Positions 6,963 through 14,231 of a stretch of 14,231 bases of DNA are shown in pieces; position 1 is the stretch's first letter; each line of letters begins with the position of its first letter. Under the pieces are notes generated by a model. It made no database searches. It was not told the origin of the DNA and was given only the letters and a program-made list of their open reading frames with translations. The translations under genes were made by a program, and so were the position numbers. The stretch is from Cyanobacteria bacterium UBA3803 (GTDB lineage: Bacteria; Cyanobacteriota; Vampirovibrionia; Gastranaerophilales; Gastranaerophilaceae), in contig DFEL01000043.1 of assembly GCA_002369055.1 (NCBI GenBank), positions 1-14,231 of the forward strand. Direction: 5' to 3'.

Positions 6963-7035
6963 ACAATTATATATATACCCTCAAGATTTTTTTTTGCCTT
7001 TTTTAATGCATGCTTTTACAAATATTTACATATTT
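6963..7035 (-). promoter_or_regulatory. AT-rich gap before the HNH pair, possible -10
   Basis: This 73-base gap is the largest break in the minus-strand gene run. It contains TATAAT on the minus strand (6971-6966) immediately before the ATG at 6962, with no recognisable -35, and a GAGGG at 6978-6982. A start site set by that -10 would fall at the ATG itself. No GC-rich terminator hairpin is present; only a weak AT stem (AAATAT/ATATTT). Either the HNH genes have their own weak promoter or they are the tail of the long transcript. Confidence 0.2.
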
Positions 7036-8070
7036 TTAAATTTTACGTAATACTTTTTTAAGACGTTCAAGTTTTTGTTTGCTTGTACCAAGTCCACATA
7101 AAAGCATTGTTGATATTTCGTTTGTTTTTTCATCTTCTATACCGTTTTTATACAGAAGCTCAGACAATTCATTGCCGCTTAAACCTTCTTTTTTTATCAA
7201 AATTTTTGTTATATCTCCGCAATAAAAATCAACTTTAGGACATTCACGATGAAGATTTTTGATATTTTCTATAAGTTTTTTTATTTTTTGTTTTCCTTTT
7301 TGAGAATTTAAATAATTAATATTTTTTTCTATCGTCATCAACAAAGCATAATTTGGTGAAGTTGTAGAAATTTTATTTAATGCTGTTTTTGCATCTATAT
7401 CTGAATTATTATGCAATAATGCAGTTGGATTCAAGCCACCTGCCGTTTTATGCAAAGACTGAATAGTAAAATCAGCGATATTTACGGCACTTTGAGGCAA
7501 TTCATCAGAAAACGGATATAATGCACCATGTGCTTCATCTACAATTAAATAAGCACCATATTTTTTACAAATATTTTTTATCTCAAATATATCACTTACA
7601 ACACCTTCATAACTTGGAGATGTTATGATAACGGCTTTAATGTCATTGTTTTTTAAGCAGAATTCAATATTTTCAGTTGAAACCGGTTTGTATATTCCCC
7701 AATCAGTATCAATATCAAGTGAGTAATAAACAGGATTTGCACCCGCCAATTCAACAGAATTCTTATGACAAGGATGAGCATTATCCCAAATTAAAACGTT
7801 ATCACCCTTATTAACACAACTTAAAACTGCTGTAATTATACCACTTGTTGAACCGTTTGTTAAAAATAATGTTTGCTTAACACCGTAAATTTTTGCTGCA
7901 ACCTGTTGGGCAAAAGTTAAAGCTTCTTGAGGGTTATGAGTTTCTGTTTCAGATATATCATATTTGTAAAATTGTCTAAATTTTGATGTTATAAAAAATT
8001 TTTGAGAATGGCTTGGAGTTGTAAAACAAATTGTCGTTTTCTTTTGTCTGAAAAGATTATTCAGGCTCAT
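7036..8070 (-). CDS. PLP-dependent enzyme, Orn/Lys/Arg decarboxylase-like, short form
   Basis: The 344-residue product has the fold-type I layout of the Orn/Lys/Arg decarboxylase major domain. It shows a degenerate TPGH motif (TPSH, 18-21), SET..NPQ..L.FAQQVAA in place of the usual substrate-entry segment, NGST (72-75), NKGDNVLIWDNAHPCHKNS, SPSYEG (151-156), VDEAHGALYPF with Asp178 facing the PLP ring nitrogen, and SLHKTAGG with Lys208 as the Schiff-base lysine. Family members usually exceed 450 residues; most of the C-terminal domain is missing here, ending soon after a LSGNELSELL helix. It probably acts in the cytosol on a basic amino acid or related amine, but the changed TPGH motif and short length make decarboxylation of arginine, lysine or ornithine uncertain. 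Its ATG overlaps the upstream stop in TAATG. Confidence 0.8.
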   Translation of the reverse strand: MSLNNLFRQKKTTICFTTPSHSQKFFITSKFRQFYKYDISETETHNPQEALTFAQQVAAKIYGVKQTLFLTNGSTSGIITAVLSCVNKGDNVLIWDNAHPCHKNSVELAGANPVYYSLDIDTDWGIYKPVSTENIEFCLKNNDIKAVIITSPSYEGVVSDIFEIKNICKKYGAYLIVDEAHGALYPFSDELPQSAVNIADFTIQSLHKTAGGLNPTALLHNNSDIDAKTALNKISTTSPNYALLMTIEKNINYLNSQKGKQKIKKLIENIKNLHRECPKVDFYCGDITKILIKKEGLSGNELSELLYKNGIEDEKTNEISTMLLCGLGTSKQKLERLKKVLRKI

Positions 8071-8426
8071 TATTCTTTACCTTCTAATTCGACATCAGCA
8101 AAATCGTCCTCATTCAATTTATAATCTTCACCTTCCAAATCATCAAGTCCTTCTTCTTTTAAAATTTCTTCGAGCAAAGAATTTGTATAGCCAATTGATT
8201 TCGCCTTTTTAACTGTTTTTGAAGCCTCCATTATCCAACCCATAAGCCAACCCAAAATATACATTACGGTAACAGCAGGGATAATTTTTATTCCCGCTGC
8301 AATAAGTGAAGTATATGTAATACCTCCGTTTTCATATAATGCACATCCGCCAAAAACAAGCAAAGATATACATGCAAAAAGCATTGATAAATTTTCTTTG
8401 TATTGTAATTTCTTTACTGTTGCCAT
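8070..8426 (-). CDS. Two-helix membrane protein, 118 residues, unknown function
   Basis: The family is not recognised. A short basic N-terminus (KKLQYK) is followed by two predicted membrane helices, about residues 13-32 (LFACISLLVFGGCALY) and 41-66 (rich in Ile, Val, Leu, with a GWLMGW motif). Next comes a basic loop (KTVKKAK, about 70-76) and a strongly acidic tail from about 85 to the end. The basic loop after helix 2 and the lysines before helix 1 predict a hairpin with both ends in the cytoplasm. Both ends of the gene join neighbours through one-base TAATG overlaps, and no separate ribosome site is visible, so it is translated together with the PilZ gene before it. Linkage to c-di-GMP and flagellar genes suggests, but does not show, a role at the flagellar base or membrane. 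Confidence 0.7.
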   Translation of the reverse strand: MATVKKLQYKENLSMLFACISLLVFGGCALYENGGITYTSLIAAGIKIIPAVTVMYILGWLMGWIMEASKTVKKAKSIGYTNSLLEEILKEEGLDDLEGEDYKLNEDDFADVELEGKE

Positions 8427-9019
8427 TATTGGTTTTTGGCTTCCATATTTTTGTTCATACAGTATTGAATTAATGTCATTTTATCAACATTAACCAAGTT
8501 TACAAAACGACCTGATAACATAAATTTACCTGTGTCAAGTTTTTCCATTCTTATCGGTTGTAACCAGCAATATAAAGTTTGTTCTTCATTTAATTTTATT
8601 TCAATATTGTACTCTTTATCAAGATTTATTGAACAATCTGTTTTAAATTTTAAACCGCCTGCGGATAAATCCACTGTTTGAATATTATATTTTTCACCAT
8701 CACTATCAGTCATTGTTGTATCTGTAATAAATTGAATACGAGTAAACTGACGTCTTTGTAAAAATCTGTGTTTTATAGGATTTTCAATAAACAATTCGTT
8801 TTCCGTAACTTCGGATGGGTATGATGAAAAGAATAAAATACCATTTGGAGTTTGAGAATAAAAATCGCAATAATGTTTTAAATTTATGCCTGTTGTAGGA
8901 TATTTCATTTTCATTCTAAAGCCTTTTGATGAAACTTCAGTTACAACACCTTTGTTTGTAAAATTAAAATCCTTTGGTACAATTGTTACTTTTTGTTCAT
9001 TTTTGACAAGTTCGTTCAT
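8426..9019 (-). CDS. PilZ-domain c-di-GMP receptor, YcgR-like
   Basis: The 197-residue protein has the two-domain plan of YcgR-type flagellar regulators: an N-terminal beta domain (about 8-85, GVVTEVSSKGFRMKM at its start) and a C-terminal PilZ barrel from about 86. Both c-di-GMP binding motifs are intact: R90-x-x-x-R94 (within RRQFTR) and D117-x-S119-x-x-G122 (DLSAGG). Such proteins bind c-di-GMP and brake or modulate the flagellar motor in the cytoplasm. It directly follows flhA (16 bases) and has an AAGG site 10 bases before the ATG, just after the flhA stop. This is the standard position for a PilZ gene in many flagellar operons. Motor-brake activity is inferred from family and position. 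Confidence 0.9.
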   Translation of the reverse strand: MNELVKNEQKVTIVPKDFNFTNKGVVTEVSSKGFRMKMKYPTTGINLKHYCDFYSQTPNGILFFSSYPSEVTENELFIENPIKHRFLQRRQFTRIQFITDTTMTDSDGEKYNIQTVDLSAGGLKFKTDCSINLDKEYNIEIKLNEEQTLYCWLQPIRMEKLDTGKFMLSGRFVNLVNVDKMTLIQYCMNKNMEAKNQ

Positions 9020-9035
9020 TAGTTATAAACCTTTC

Positions 9036-11141
9036 TTACACTGTATTTTTTGCTACTTTTATAAATCCTACCGATTTTGTTTTTACATTTGAACTAATTT
9101 CATTATACGACATAATTGAAATTTGTGGATACTTATTTGCGATTAATCTTCTAAAAGGTAATCTTATTGGAGCAGAACATAAAATTATAGGCTGACATCC
9201 ATAAGTCATCATTGCTTTCTTCAATTCTTCTTCAATACTAATACCTAATAATTTAGAATAAGACGGATCTATTGCAACATCACGTCCGTCAGGTGTCATG
9301 CCTTGTGCAAGAGTTCTTTCAACATCGGCAGAAAGCACGATTGCCATAAGTTCTCCGTTGTCATTTAAATTTTGTTTACAAATATTTCTTGAAAGTGCTT
9401 CTCTTACTCTTTCTGTTAAGAAATCGTAATCTTTACTGAATTTTGATTGTAAACTTATCGTTTCTAAAATTGTTTTTAAATCTCTTATTGGTACACGTTC
9501 AATCAGCAAGTTACGAAGAATTTGTTGAATGTCTCCGATAGTCATGTCTTTTAACAAGTCATCAACGTAGGCATCTGATACTTTTGCACGTAAATTATCA
9601 ATAAGCTGTTGTACATCATTTCTTGTCAAAATATCCGCTGCATTCTTTTTAATAATTTCTGTTAAATGTGTTGAAACTACGGCAGACGGGCTTACAACAG
9701 TATAACCGTACATTTCGGCATAATCTTTTTGGTCTTCTTCAATCCAAATAGCAGGAATACCAAATGCAGGGTCTACTGCATTTATACCTTTAATATTAGG
9801 ATTATCTTCACCGCCTGATGCATTCATTGCAAGACTTCTGTCAGGATATATTTCTCCTGCCTCAATCGGTACACCTTTTAATTTTATCTGATAAGTGTTT
9901 GGAGAAAGTTGTAAATTATCTTTAACTCTTATTGAAGGTAATACAATACCTATATCCAATGCAGTTTGACGTCTTATTTGTGCAATACGTTCAAGCAAAT
10001 CTCCGCCCATATCAACCTGTAAAAGAGGTACAAGTCGGTATCCCAACTCAATTTCAATGGTTTCTACATTGAGTAATTCCATAACACTTTCCCGATTACC
10101 TTTTTTACTGCTGCGTTTACCCATTTTTTCGGCTTTTTCAGCTTCTGCTTGTACACGGGCTTCTTCTTCTTTTGCTCTTAAATTGCTTGTATATTTATAA
10201 TATGCTAAACCACCTGAACTTAAACCGATTAAAAAGAATGGAATAGTAGGCATACCCGGAATTACACCTAGAAACATCAGCAAACCTGAAACAACACTTA
10301 AAACTCTTGGGTCGGAAAACATTTCTTTTCCGATATCTTGAGATAATGACTCATCTTTACCGCTTGCACGTGAAACTATTAAACCTGTTGCGGTAGAAAT
10401 TAAAAGTGCAGGTAATTGTGAAACAAGACCATCTCCAACCGTCAATATAGTGTATGTTGTAAGTGCGGTTTGAAAATTCATTTTCATCATTACAAGACCA
10501 ATAATAAAGCCGCCCACAATATTTATAACAGTAATTAAAATACCTGCTGTTGCATCACCTTTTACAAATTTTGAAGCACCGTCCATAGTACCGTAAAAAT
10601 CAGTTTCTCTTTCCAGTGCTTTTCTTCTTCTCTTTGCTTCTTCTTCATCTATAATACCTGAATTTAAATCAGCATCAATACTTAATTGTTTTCCCGGCAT
10701 TTTATCCAATGTAAAACGTGCGGTTACTTCGGCAACACGTGTAGCACCACCGGTAATTACCATAAAATTAATTAATACAAGAATTACAAATATTACAAAA
10801 CCTACAACATAATTACCGCCAACTACAAACTCACCAAACGAATTGATTACGCTTCCCGCTTCACCATACAAAAGAATTAATCTGGTTGAACTAACATTTA
10901 AGCCCAGCCTAAACAACGTTGCAATCAATAATACGGTTGGAAAGCTTGAATAATCAAGAGGTTCTTTTGTATATAAACAAACTAAAAGAATTATTACAGA
11001 CAAAGAAATATTTATCGTTAAAAGAATATCCAGCAATGGTGGCGGAACAGGAATTACCATCATTGCAACAATAAACACAAGCCCTACGGCAAGTGATATA
11101 TCGCTGTTTTTTAATAATTCCGAAATTTTACCGAAATTCAT
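9036..11141 (-). CDS. flhA: Flagellar export gate protein FlhA
   Basis: FlhA forms the nonameric ring and proton-conducting part of the flagellar type III export apparatus and docks substrate-chaperone complexes with its cytoplasmic domain. The product is 701 residues, normal for the family. Eight hydrophobic segments fill roughly 15-320, and the FHIPEP-family signature RFTLDKMPGKQLSIDAD is at 142-158. A charged Glu/Lys/Arg linker (about 322-350) separates the membrane part from the cytoplasmic domain, which keeps GYRLVPLL, FGIPAIWI, VVSPSAVVSTHLTEII and the late PIILCSAPIRLPFRRLI segments. It follows flhB by 17 bases, and GGGG stands 4 bases before the ATG. The nearby PilZ gene and overall similarity favour flagellar FlhA over an injectisome homologue. 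Confidence 0.97.
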   Translation of the reverse strand: MNFGKISELLKNSDISLAVGLVFIVAMMVIPVPPPLLDILLTINISLSVIILLVCLYTKEPLDYSSFPTVLLIATLFRLGLNVSSTRLILLYGEAGSVINSFGEFVVGGNYVVGFVIFVILVLINFMVITGGATRVAEVTARFTLDKMPGKQLSIDADLNSGIIDEEEAKRRRKALERETDFYGTMDGASKFVKGDATAGILITVINIVGGFIIGLVMMKMNFQTALTTYTILTVGDGLVSQLPALLISTATGLIVSRASGKDESLSQDIGKEMFSDPRVLSVVSGLLMFLGVIPGMPTIPFFLIGLSSGGLAYYKYTSNLRAKEEEARVQAEAEKAEKMGKRSSKKGNRESVMELLNVETIEIELGYRLVPLLQVDMGGDLLERIAQIRRQTALDIGIVLPSIRVKDNLQLSPNTYQIKLKGVPIEAGEIYPDRSLAMNASGGEDNPNIKGINAVDPAFGIPAIWIEEDQKDYAEMYGYTVVSPSAVVSTHLTEIIKKNAADILTRNDVQQLIDNLRAKVSDAYVDDLLKDMTIGDIQQILRNLLIERVPIRDLKTILETISLQSKFSKDYDFLTERVREALSRNICKQNLNDNGELMAIVLSADVERTLAQGMTPDGRDVAIDPSYSKLLGISIEEELKKAMMTYGCQPIILCSAPIRLPFRRLIANKYPQISIMSYNEISSNVKTKSVGFIKVAKNTV

Positions 11142-11158
11142 TTTACCCCAAGATTACC

Positions 11159-12235
11159 TTATCTTCTATTCTTATTATATACGTATGCAAGGATTTCGGC
11201 AACTGCTTGGAACATATCCGCCGGAATTATGTCGCCTACTTGCACTAAATTGTAAAGAGTCCTTGCAACAAGCCTGTTTTCTATTATCGGCACTTTGTTG
11301 TTTTGGGCTACTTCTCTTATTTTAAAGGCGATAAAATCAGCACCCTTAGCAACAACATAAGGTGCAGGTTTCACACTTCTGTCATATTTTATTGCAACGG
11401 CATAATGTGTAGGATTTGTTACAACAACATCCGCAGTAGGAACCGCAGCCATCATCTGCTGTTGCATTAATTTCATACCAAAGGCTCTTATTTTACTCTT
11501 TATTTTTGGATCACCTTCTGTATCCTTCATTTCATCTTTAACTTCTTGCTTTGTCATTTTCATTGATTTTTCAAATTGGTATGTTTGAAATTTTAAATCT
11601 AAAAAACCAATAATTAACATTGCTAAACACATATTTAAAAACATTTGAGCAAGAATAGACCCAATTACATTGAATACAACATGAGGGTCAGCTCCCAAAA
11701 GAGCATACAATTCATCTAATCTGGCATGTACAACCGAAAAACCACATGCACCAACAATAATTACTTTTAGTAATGATTTTGCAAGTTCAACCATTTTATT
11801 TGGCTCAAAAGGATTTATTAATCGTTTTAAACCGTCTACCCACTTTTTAGGTGAAACATTGCTGAATTTAGGCTTTATTTTGTCAAGTGCAAACATTTGC
11901 CCTACTTGCATCCTTATCGCCACAATTGTTAATATAAAAACTGCCAAGAAAAACGGTAAAACGGCTTGTGCCATCAGTTTTACATAAGGTGCAAGAATAC
12001 CCATTAATTCACTTGGGTCATAACTTTTAGGATTTAAATTTGTAAAAGCATGATACATAGCAATAAGCATCCTGTTCATCATCCATCCTGAAAGTGCAAA
12101 CAGCATTACAATACCAATTGTAATAGTCACCGCAGACATTAAATCTTTACTTTTGGCAATATTACCTTTTTGCCGTTCTTTATGCCGTTTTCGAGGGGTT
12201 GCGGCTTCGGTTCTGTCTGCTCCGTCATTTGCCAT
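11159..12235 (-). CDS. flhB: Flagellar export switch protein FlhB
   Basis: FlhB sits at the cytoplasmic face of the export gate and switches export specificity from rod/hook to filament subunits after cleaving itself. The 358-residue product starts with the family's charged N-terminus (DRTEAATPRKRHKERQKGNIAKS) and has four hydrophobic segments between about 32 and 215. It contains the autocleavage motif N274-P-T-H277 within VVTNPTHYAVAIKYD; cleavage falls between Asn274 and Pro275. The C-terminal domain ends normally (PADMFQAVAEILAYVY). AAAGGA is 14 bases before the ATG, a long spacing, but no better start exists because the family N-terminus begins here. It lies 25 bases after fliR. Confidence 0.97.
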   Translation of the reverse strand: MANDGADRTEAATPRKRHKERQKGNIAKSKDLMSAVTITIGIVMLFALSGWMMNRMLIAMYHAFTNLNPKSYDPSELMGILAPYVKLMAQAVLPFFLAVFILTIVAIRMQVGQMFALDKIKPKFSNVSPKKWVDGLKRLINPFEPNKMVELAKSLLKVIIVGACGFSVVHARLDELYALLGADPHVVFNVIGSILAQMFLNMCLAMLIIGFLDLKFQTYQFEKSMKMTKQEVKDEMKDTEGDPKIKSKIRAFGMKLMQQQMMAAVPTADVVVTNPTHYAVAIKYDRSVKPAPYVVAKGADFIAFKIREVAQNNKVPIIENRLVARTLYNLVQVGDIIPADMFQAVAEILAYVYNKNRR

Positions 12236-12260
12236 TATCTGCTTTTATATCCTTTCTTTC

Positions 12261-13046
12261 TTAGAAAATCATTGAAACTTGTGTAAGTATTTTTTCAAGA
12301 ATACCGCTTACGTATTCAGCTGTAGGTCTTAAAAAAATCATACATAACAATAAACCTACAAGAACCTTCAAAGGCATCGCAACCATAAATATATTCATTG
12401 TAGGCATTAATTTGGAAACAAAACCCAACAAAATATCCTTAATCAATAAAACACTAAAAATAGGCATTGATATACCGATTGCAACAGCAAACATTTGTCC
12501 TGACATATACAAAACCTTTTGAACAAAAGCACCGTCAAAAATAAATGAATATCCGATAGGAACATGTGCAAAACTGCTGTATAATGCGGATAACAGCCAT
12601 TGATGAGCATTTAACCCTATAAATATCATTGCGATAAGTAATGTAAAAGCCTGAGAAATAATAGGCGAAGTTGTACCTGAAGCAGGATTAAGTGCTTGAC
12701 TTATTGATAAGCCCATTTGAATTGAAAACATATTTGCCCCCAACTCTGCGGCTAAAAATACTAAATTTGCACAAAAACCGATAGTATATCCTATGGCAAA
12801 TTCTTTAATCATTACGCAAGTCAATCCAATAACATCATGAGGAATCATAAATTGAGAGTGAGCCTGAACTATCGGATACAAGATGAAAGCAATAAATGCC
12901 GTCAACCAAATTTTAACTTGAGCAGGTATAGGATAAGTAGAATATAAAGGTGCTGAAGCTAATAATCCGCCAATTCTAACAAATATTGCCATAAAAACAA
13001 TAATGTTTGCAGGTGAAAATATGTTTAACAAAGTAAAATCCACCAT
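12261..13046 (-). CDS. fliR: Flagellar export gate protein FliR
   Basis: FliR is a polytopic inner-membrane subunit of the FliP-FliQ-FliR export gate. The 261-residue product is the usual length and mostly hydrophobic, with about six membrane segments. Typical features are the early RIGGLLASAPLYSTYPIPAQVK, the EFAIGYTIGF helix, the AGELxG-like segment AAELGANMFSIQMGLSISQALNPASG, and the late KVLVGLLL helix. A GAGG site overlaps the fliQ stop. It is only 3 bases from the ATG at 13046 but 6 bases from the following GTG (13043), so translation may begin one codon later; the protein would hardly change. The gene starts 5 bases after fliQ, indicating coupled translation. Confidence 0.95.
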   Translation of the reverse strand: MVDFTLLNIFSPANIIVFMAIFVRIGGLLASAPLYSTYPIPAQVKIWLTAFIAFILYPIVQAHSQFMIPHDVIGLTCVMIKEFAIGYTIGFCANLVFLAAELGANMFSIQMGLSISQALNPASGTTSPIISQAFTLLIAMIFIGLNAHQWLLSALYSSFAHVPIGYSFIFDGAFVQKVLYMSGQMFAVAIGISMPIFSVLLIKDILLGFVSKLMPTMNIFMVAMPLKVLVGLLLCMIFLRPTAEYVSGILEKILTQVSMIF

Positions 13047-13051
13047 TTACC

Positions 13052-13321
13052 TCAACTTATTAATCCCGGTATCATACTAAAAAATTCATTTACCGTAGAT
13101 ATGGTTAAATCCATCATCCAAGGCATCAAAATTATAAGTGTTACAACACCAATAATAATCTTAGGTACAATTGTTAAAGTTGATTCTTGTATCTGAGTAA
13201 TAGCTTGAAAAATACTTACGGCTAAACCGACAAAAACACCAACAACCAAAACAGGTGTCGACAGTTCTAATACAAGTACAAACATTTTTTGTAATAAAGT
13301 TATAACTATATCTTGATTCAT
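13052..13321 (-). CDS. fliQ: Flagellar export gate protein FliQ
   Basis: FliQ is a small two-helix membrane subunit packed around FliP and FliR in the export gate. The 89-residue product matches the family in length. Its two hydrophobic helices (about 15-41 and 51-75) flank the conserved QAITQIQESTLTIVPK loop. The AGGGA site (13334-13330) stands 8 bases before the ATG. The gene lies 16 bases after fliP and 5 bases before fliR, the normal order. Confidence 0.96.
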   Translation of the reverse strand: MNQDIVITLLQKMFVLVLELSTPVLVVGVFVGLAVSIFQAITQIQESTLTIVPKIIIGVVTLIILMPWMMDLTISTVNEFFSMIPGLIS

Positions 13322-13337
13322 TTATATATTCCCTTAT

Positions 13338-14102
13338 CTATGAGGCAGCTGCAAAACCCTCTACCAAAGATTTTATAATCAAATACCAACCATCAACCAT
13401 TACAAACATAATAAGTTTAAACGGCAATGCAATTGTTGTAGGCGGCAAAAACATCATACCCATTGATACAAGCACACTGGATATTACAATGTCTATAACC
13501 AAAAAAGGTAAAAATATTACAAATCCTATTTTAAATGCAGTGTTTAATTCGCTTACAATAAAAGACGGAATTAAAACATAAGTCGGAACATCGTCAACAT
13601 TTTTTGGTTTATCTATTTTCGACATTTTAATAAACAATGCAAGCTGTTTTTCGTCTGTTTGAGCAAACATAAAAGCTCTAACCGGTTTTAAACCTAAATC
13701 CAACGCTCTTTGTTGTGTAATTTGATTGTTCATGTAAGGCTGAAGTGCAGTTGTATTAATTTTATTAATTGTAGGTGCCATTACAAAAAAAGTCAGTATC
13801 AAAGCCAGACTTATCAAAACCTGATTTGGCGGTAACGAACCTGCACCTAAAGCTTGTCTTGTAAGAGCCAAAACAATAACAATTCTGACAAATGCCGTTG
13901 TCATTATAATAATACTCGGAGCAAGAGTTAATATTGTCAACCAAATAAGAATTTGTATTCCGTTTGAAAAATCTTGCGGTGTATTTGCTTGTTGCATACC
14001 AATATTTATATTAGGAAAAGATAATGCAGCATGAGCAGATTGGGTTGTTATTAAAAAAGCAAATATTGTATAAATGAAATTTTTAAATATATTTTTGTAC
14101 AT
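13338..14102 (-). CDS. fliP: Flagellar export gate protein FliP
   Basis: FliP forms the pentameric core of the export gate through which rod, hook and filament subunits pass. The 254-residue product begins with a cleavable signal peptide (about 1-25, ending AHA), as is usual for FliP. It contains the family segments TTAFVRIVIVLALTRQALG, PPNQVLISLALILTFFVM and, near the C-terminus, GMMFLPPTTIALPFKLIMF followed by a DGWYLIIKSL helix. AGGGA is 4 bases from the ATG. It is the first gene of the minus-strand flagellar operon in this window; a promoter lies just upstream, and there is no fliO in front of it. Confidence 0.97.
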   Translation of the reverse strand: MYKNIFKNFIYTIFAFLITTQSAHAALSFPNINIGMQQANTPQDFSNGIQILIWLTILTLAPSIIIMTTAFVRIVIVLALTRQALGAGSLPPNQVLISLALILTFFVMAPTINKINTTALQPYMNNQITQQRALDLGLKPVRAFMFAQTDEKQLALFIKMSKIDKPKNVDDVPTYVLIPSFIVSELNTAFKIGFVIFLPFLVIDIVISSVLVSMGMMFLPPTTIALPFKLIMFVMVDGWYLIIKSLVEGFAAAS

Positions 14103-14141
14103 TTTATCCCTATTTCTAATTTGTGACAGTTTCTCTTATAC

Positions 14142-14170
14142 ATTCTAACTTACGTTTAAAAATAGGTCTA
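14142..14170 (-). promoter_or_regulatory. Sigma70-like promoter for the fliP operon
   Basis: On the minus strand TAGACC (14170-14165, four of six matches to TTGACA) and TAGAAT (14147-14142, five of six matches to TATAAT) are separated by 17 bases. The leader to the fliP ATG would be about 35 bases. The spacing and the position between an upstream terminator and fliP support it. No sigma28- or sigma54-type element was seen. Confidence 0.6.
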
Positions 14171-14195
14171 TTTGTTAATTTTTTTTAATAACAAT

Positions 14196-14228
14196 AAAAA
14201 GGCGATTTCGCAAAAGCGAAATCGCCTT
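14196..14228 (-). terminator. Strong intrinsic terminator, minus strand
   Basis: A perfect 13-bp stem (14199-14211 with 14216-14228) closes a 4-base loop. On the minus strand it is followed by a T-run, seen as AAAAA at 14196-14200, two of which belong to the stem. The other side lacks a T-tract. It therefore ends a minus-strand transcript entering from beyond the right edge, isolating the fliP operon from it. Confidence 0.85.
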
Positions 14229-14231
14229 AAT

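Noticed and set aside
9036..14102. Injectisome (virulence-type III secretion) export genes instead of flagellar
   Set aside because: Gene order fliP-fliQ-fliR-flhB-flhA followed by a YcgR-like PilZ gene, and the FlhA/FlhB lengths, are flagellar; no secretin or needle gene is present.
14199..14228. CRISPR repeat or mobile-element end at the right edge
   Set aside because: It is a single perfect hairpin with a one-sided T-tract, explained as an intrinsic terminator; no repeat array or transposase gene is present.

Overview
The window is AT-rich DNA from a flagellated, diderm-type bacterium. AT-rich composition, a complete flagellar export-gate operon, an AMIN-like exported protein and two lineage-specific-looking HNH proteins would suit a gut member of the non-photosynthetic Cyanobacteria relatives (Vampirovibrionia/Melainabacteria, Gastranaerophilales). 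That placement is an impression from protein style; no rRNA or other marker gene here proves it.

Layout. (1) At the left edge is a short plus-strand gene for a 54-residue protein (59-223) with a codon choice typical of highly expressed genes. It is followed by about 200 bases of non-coding, partly structured sequence and a clear intrinsic terminator (430-455). (2) era, the ribosome-assembly GTPase, lies on the minus strand (462-1358) and diverges from a two-gene plus-strand unit. That unit is a 697-residue secreted/membrane protein with an AMIN-like N-terminus, one membrane helix, a very acidic repeat region and a FliO-reminiscent C-terminus (1459-3552), then a solute-binding lipoprotein (3556-4674). 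(3) Everything from 4671 to 14102 is on the minus strand. Read in transcription order it is fliP, fliQ, fliR, flhB, flhA, a PilZ-domain protein, a two-helix membrane protein, a PLP-dependent decarboxylase-like protein, then two tandem paralogous HNH proteins. A good sigma70-like promoter lies upstream of fliP, and a strong terminator for an upstream minus-strand gene lies at the right edge.

How the genes fit together. FliP, FliQ, FliR and FlhB build the export gate of the flagellar type III secretion system, and FlhA is its cytoplasmic-ring/proton-channel subunit. The PilZ protein next to them carries an intact c-di-GMP binding signature and probably links second-messenger level to flagellar function. 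The next two genes are joined to it by one-base TAATG stop/start overlaps, so they are translationally coupled even though their function is not obviously flagellar. No classical fliO lies in front of fliP. The odd plus-strand protein at 1459-3552 is the only candidate in the window for a FliO-like role, and that is a hypothesis. The HNH pair is the most unusual part: the two proteins share a split zinc-finger/HNH architecture and an N-terminal D-[ST]-F-E ... V-S-F motif of unknown meaning.
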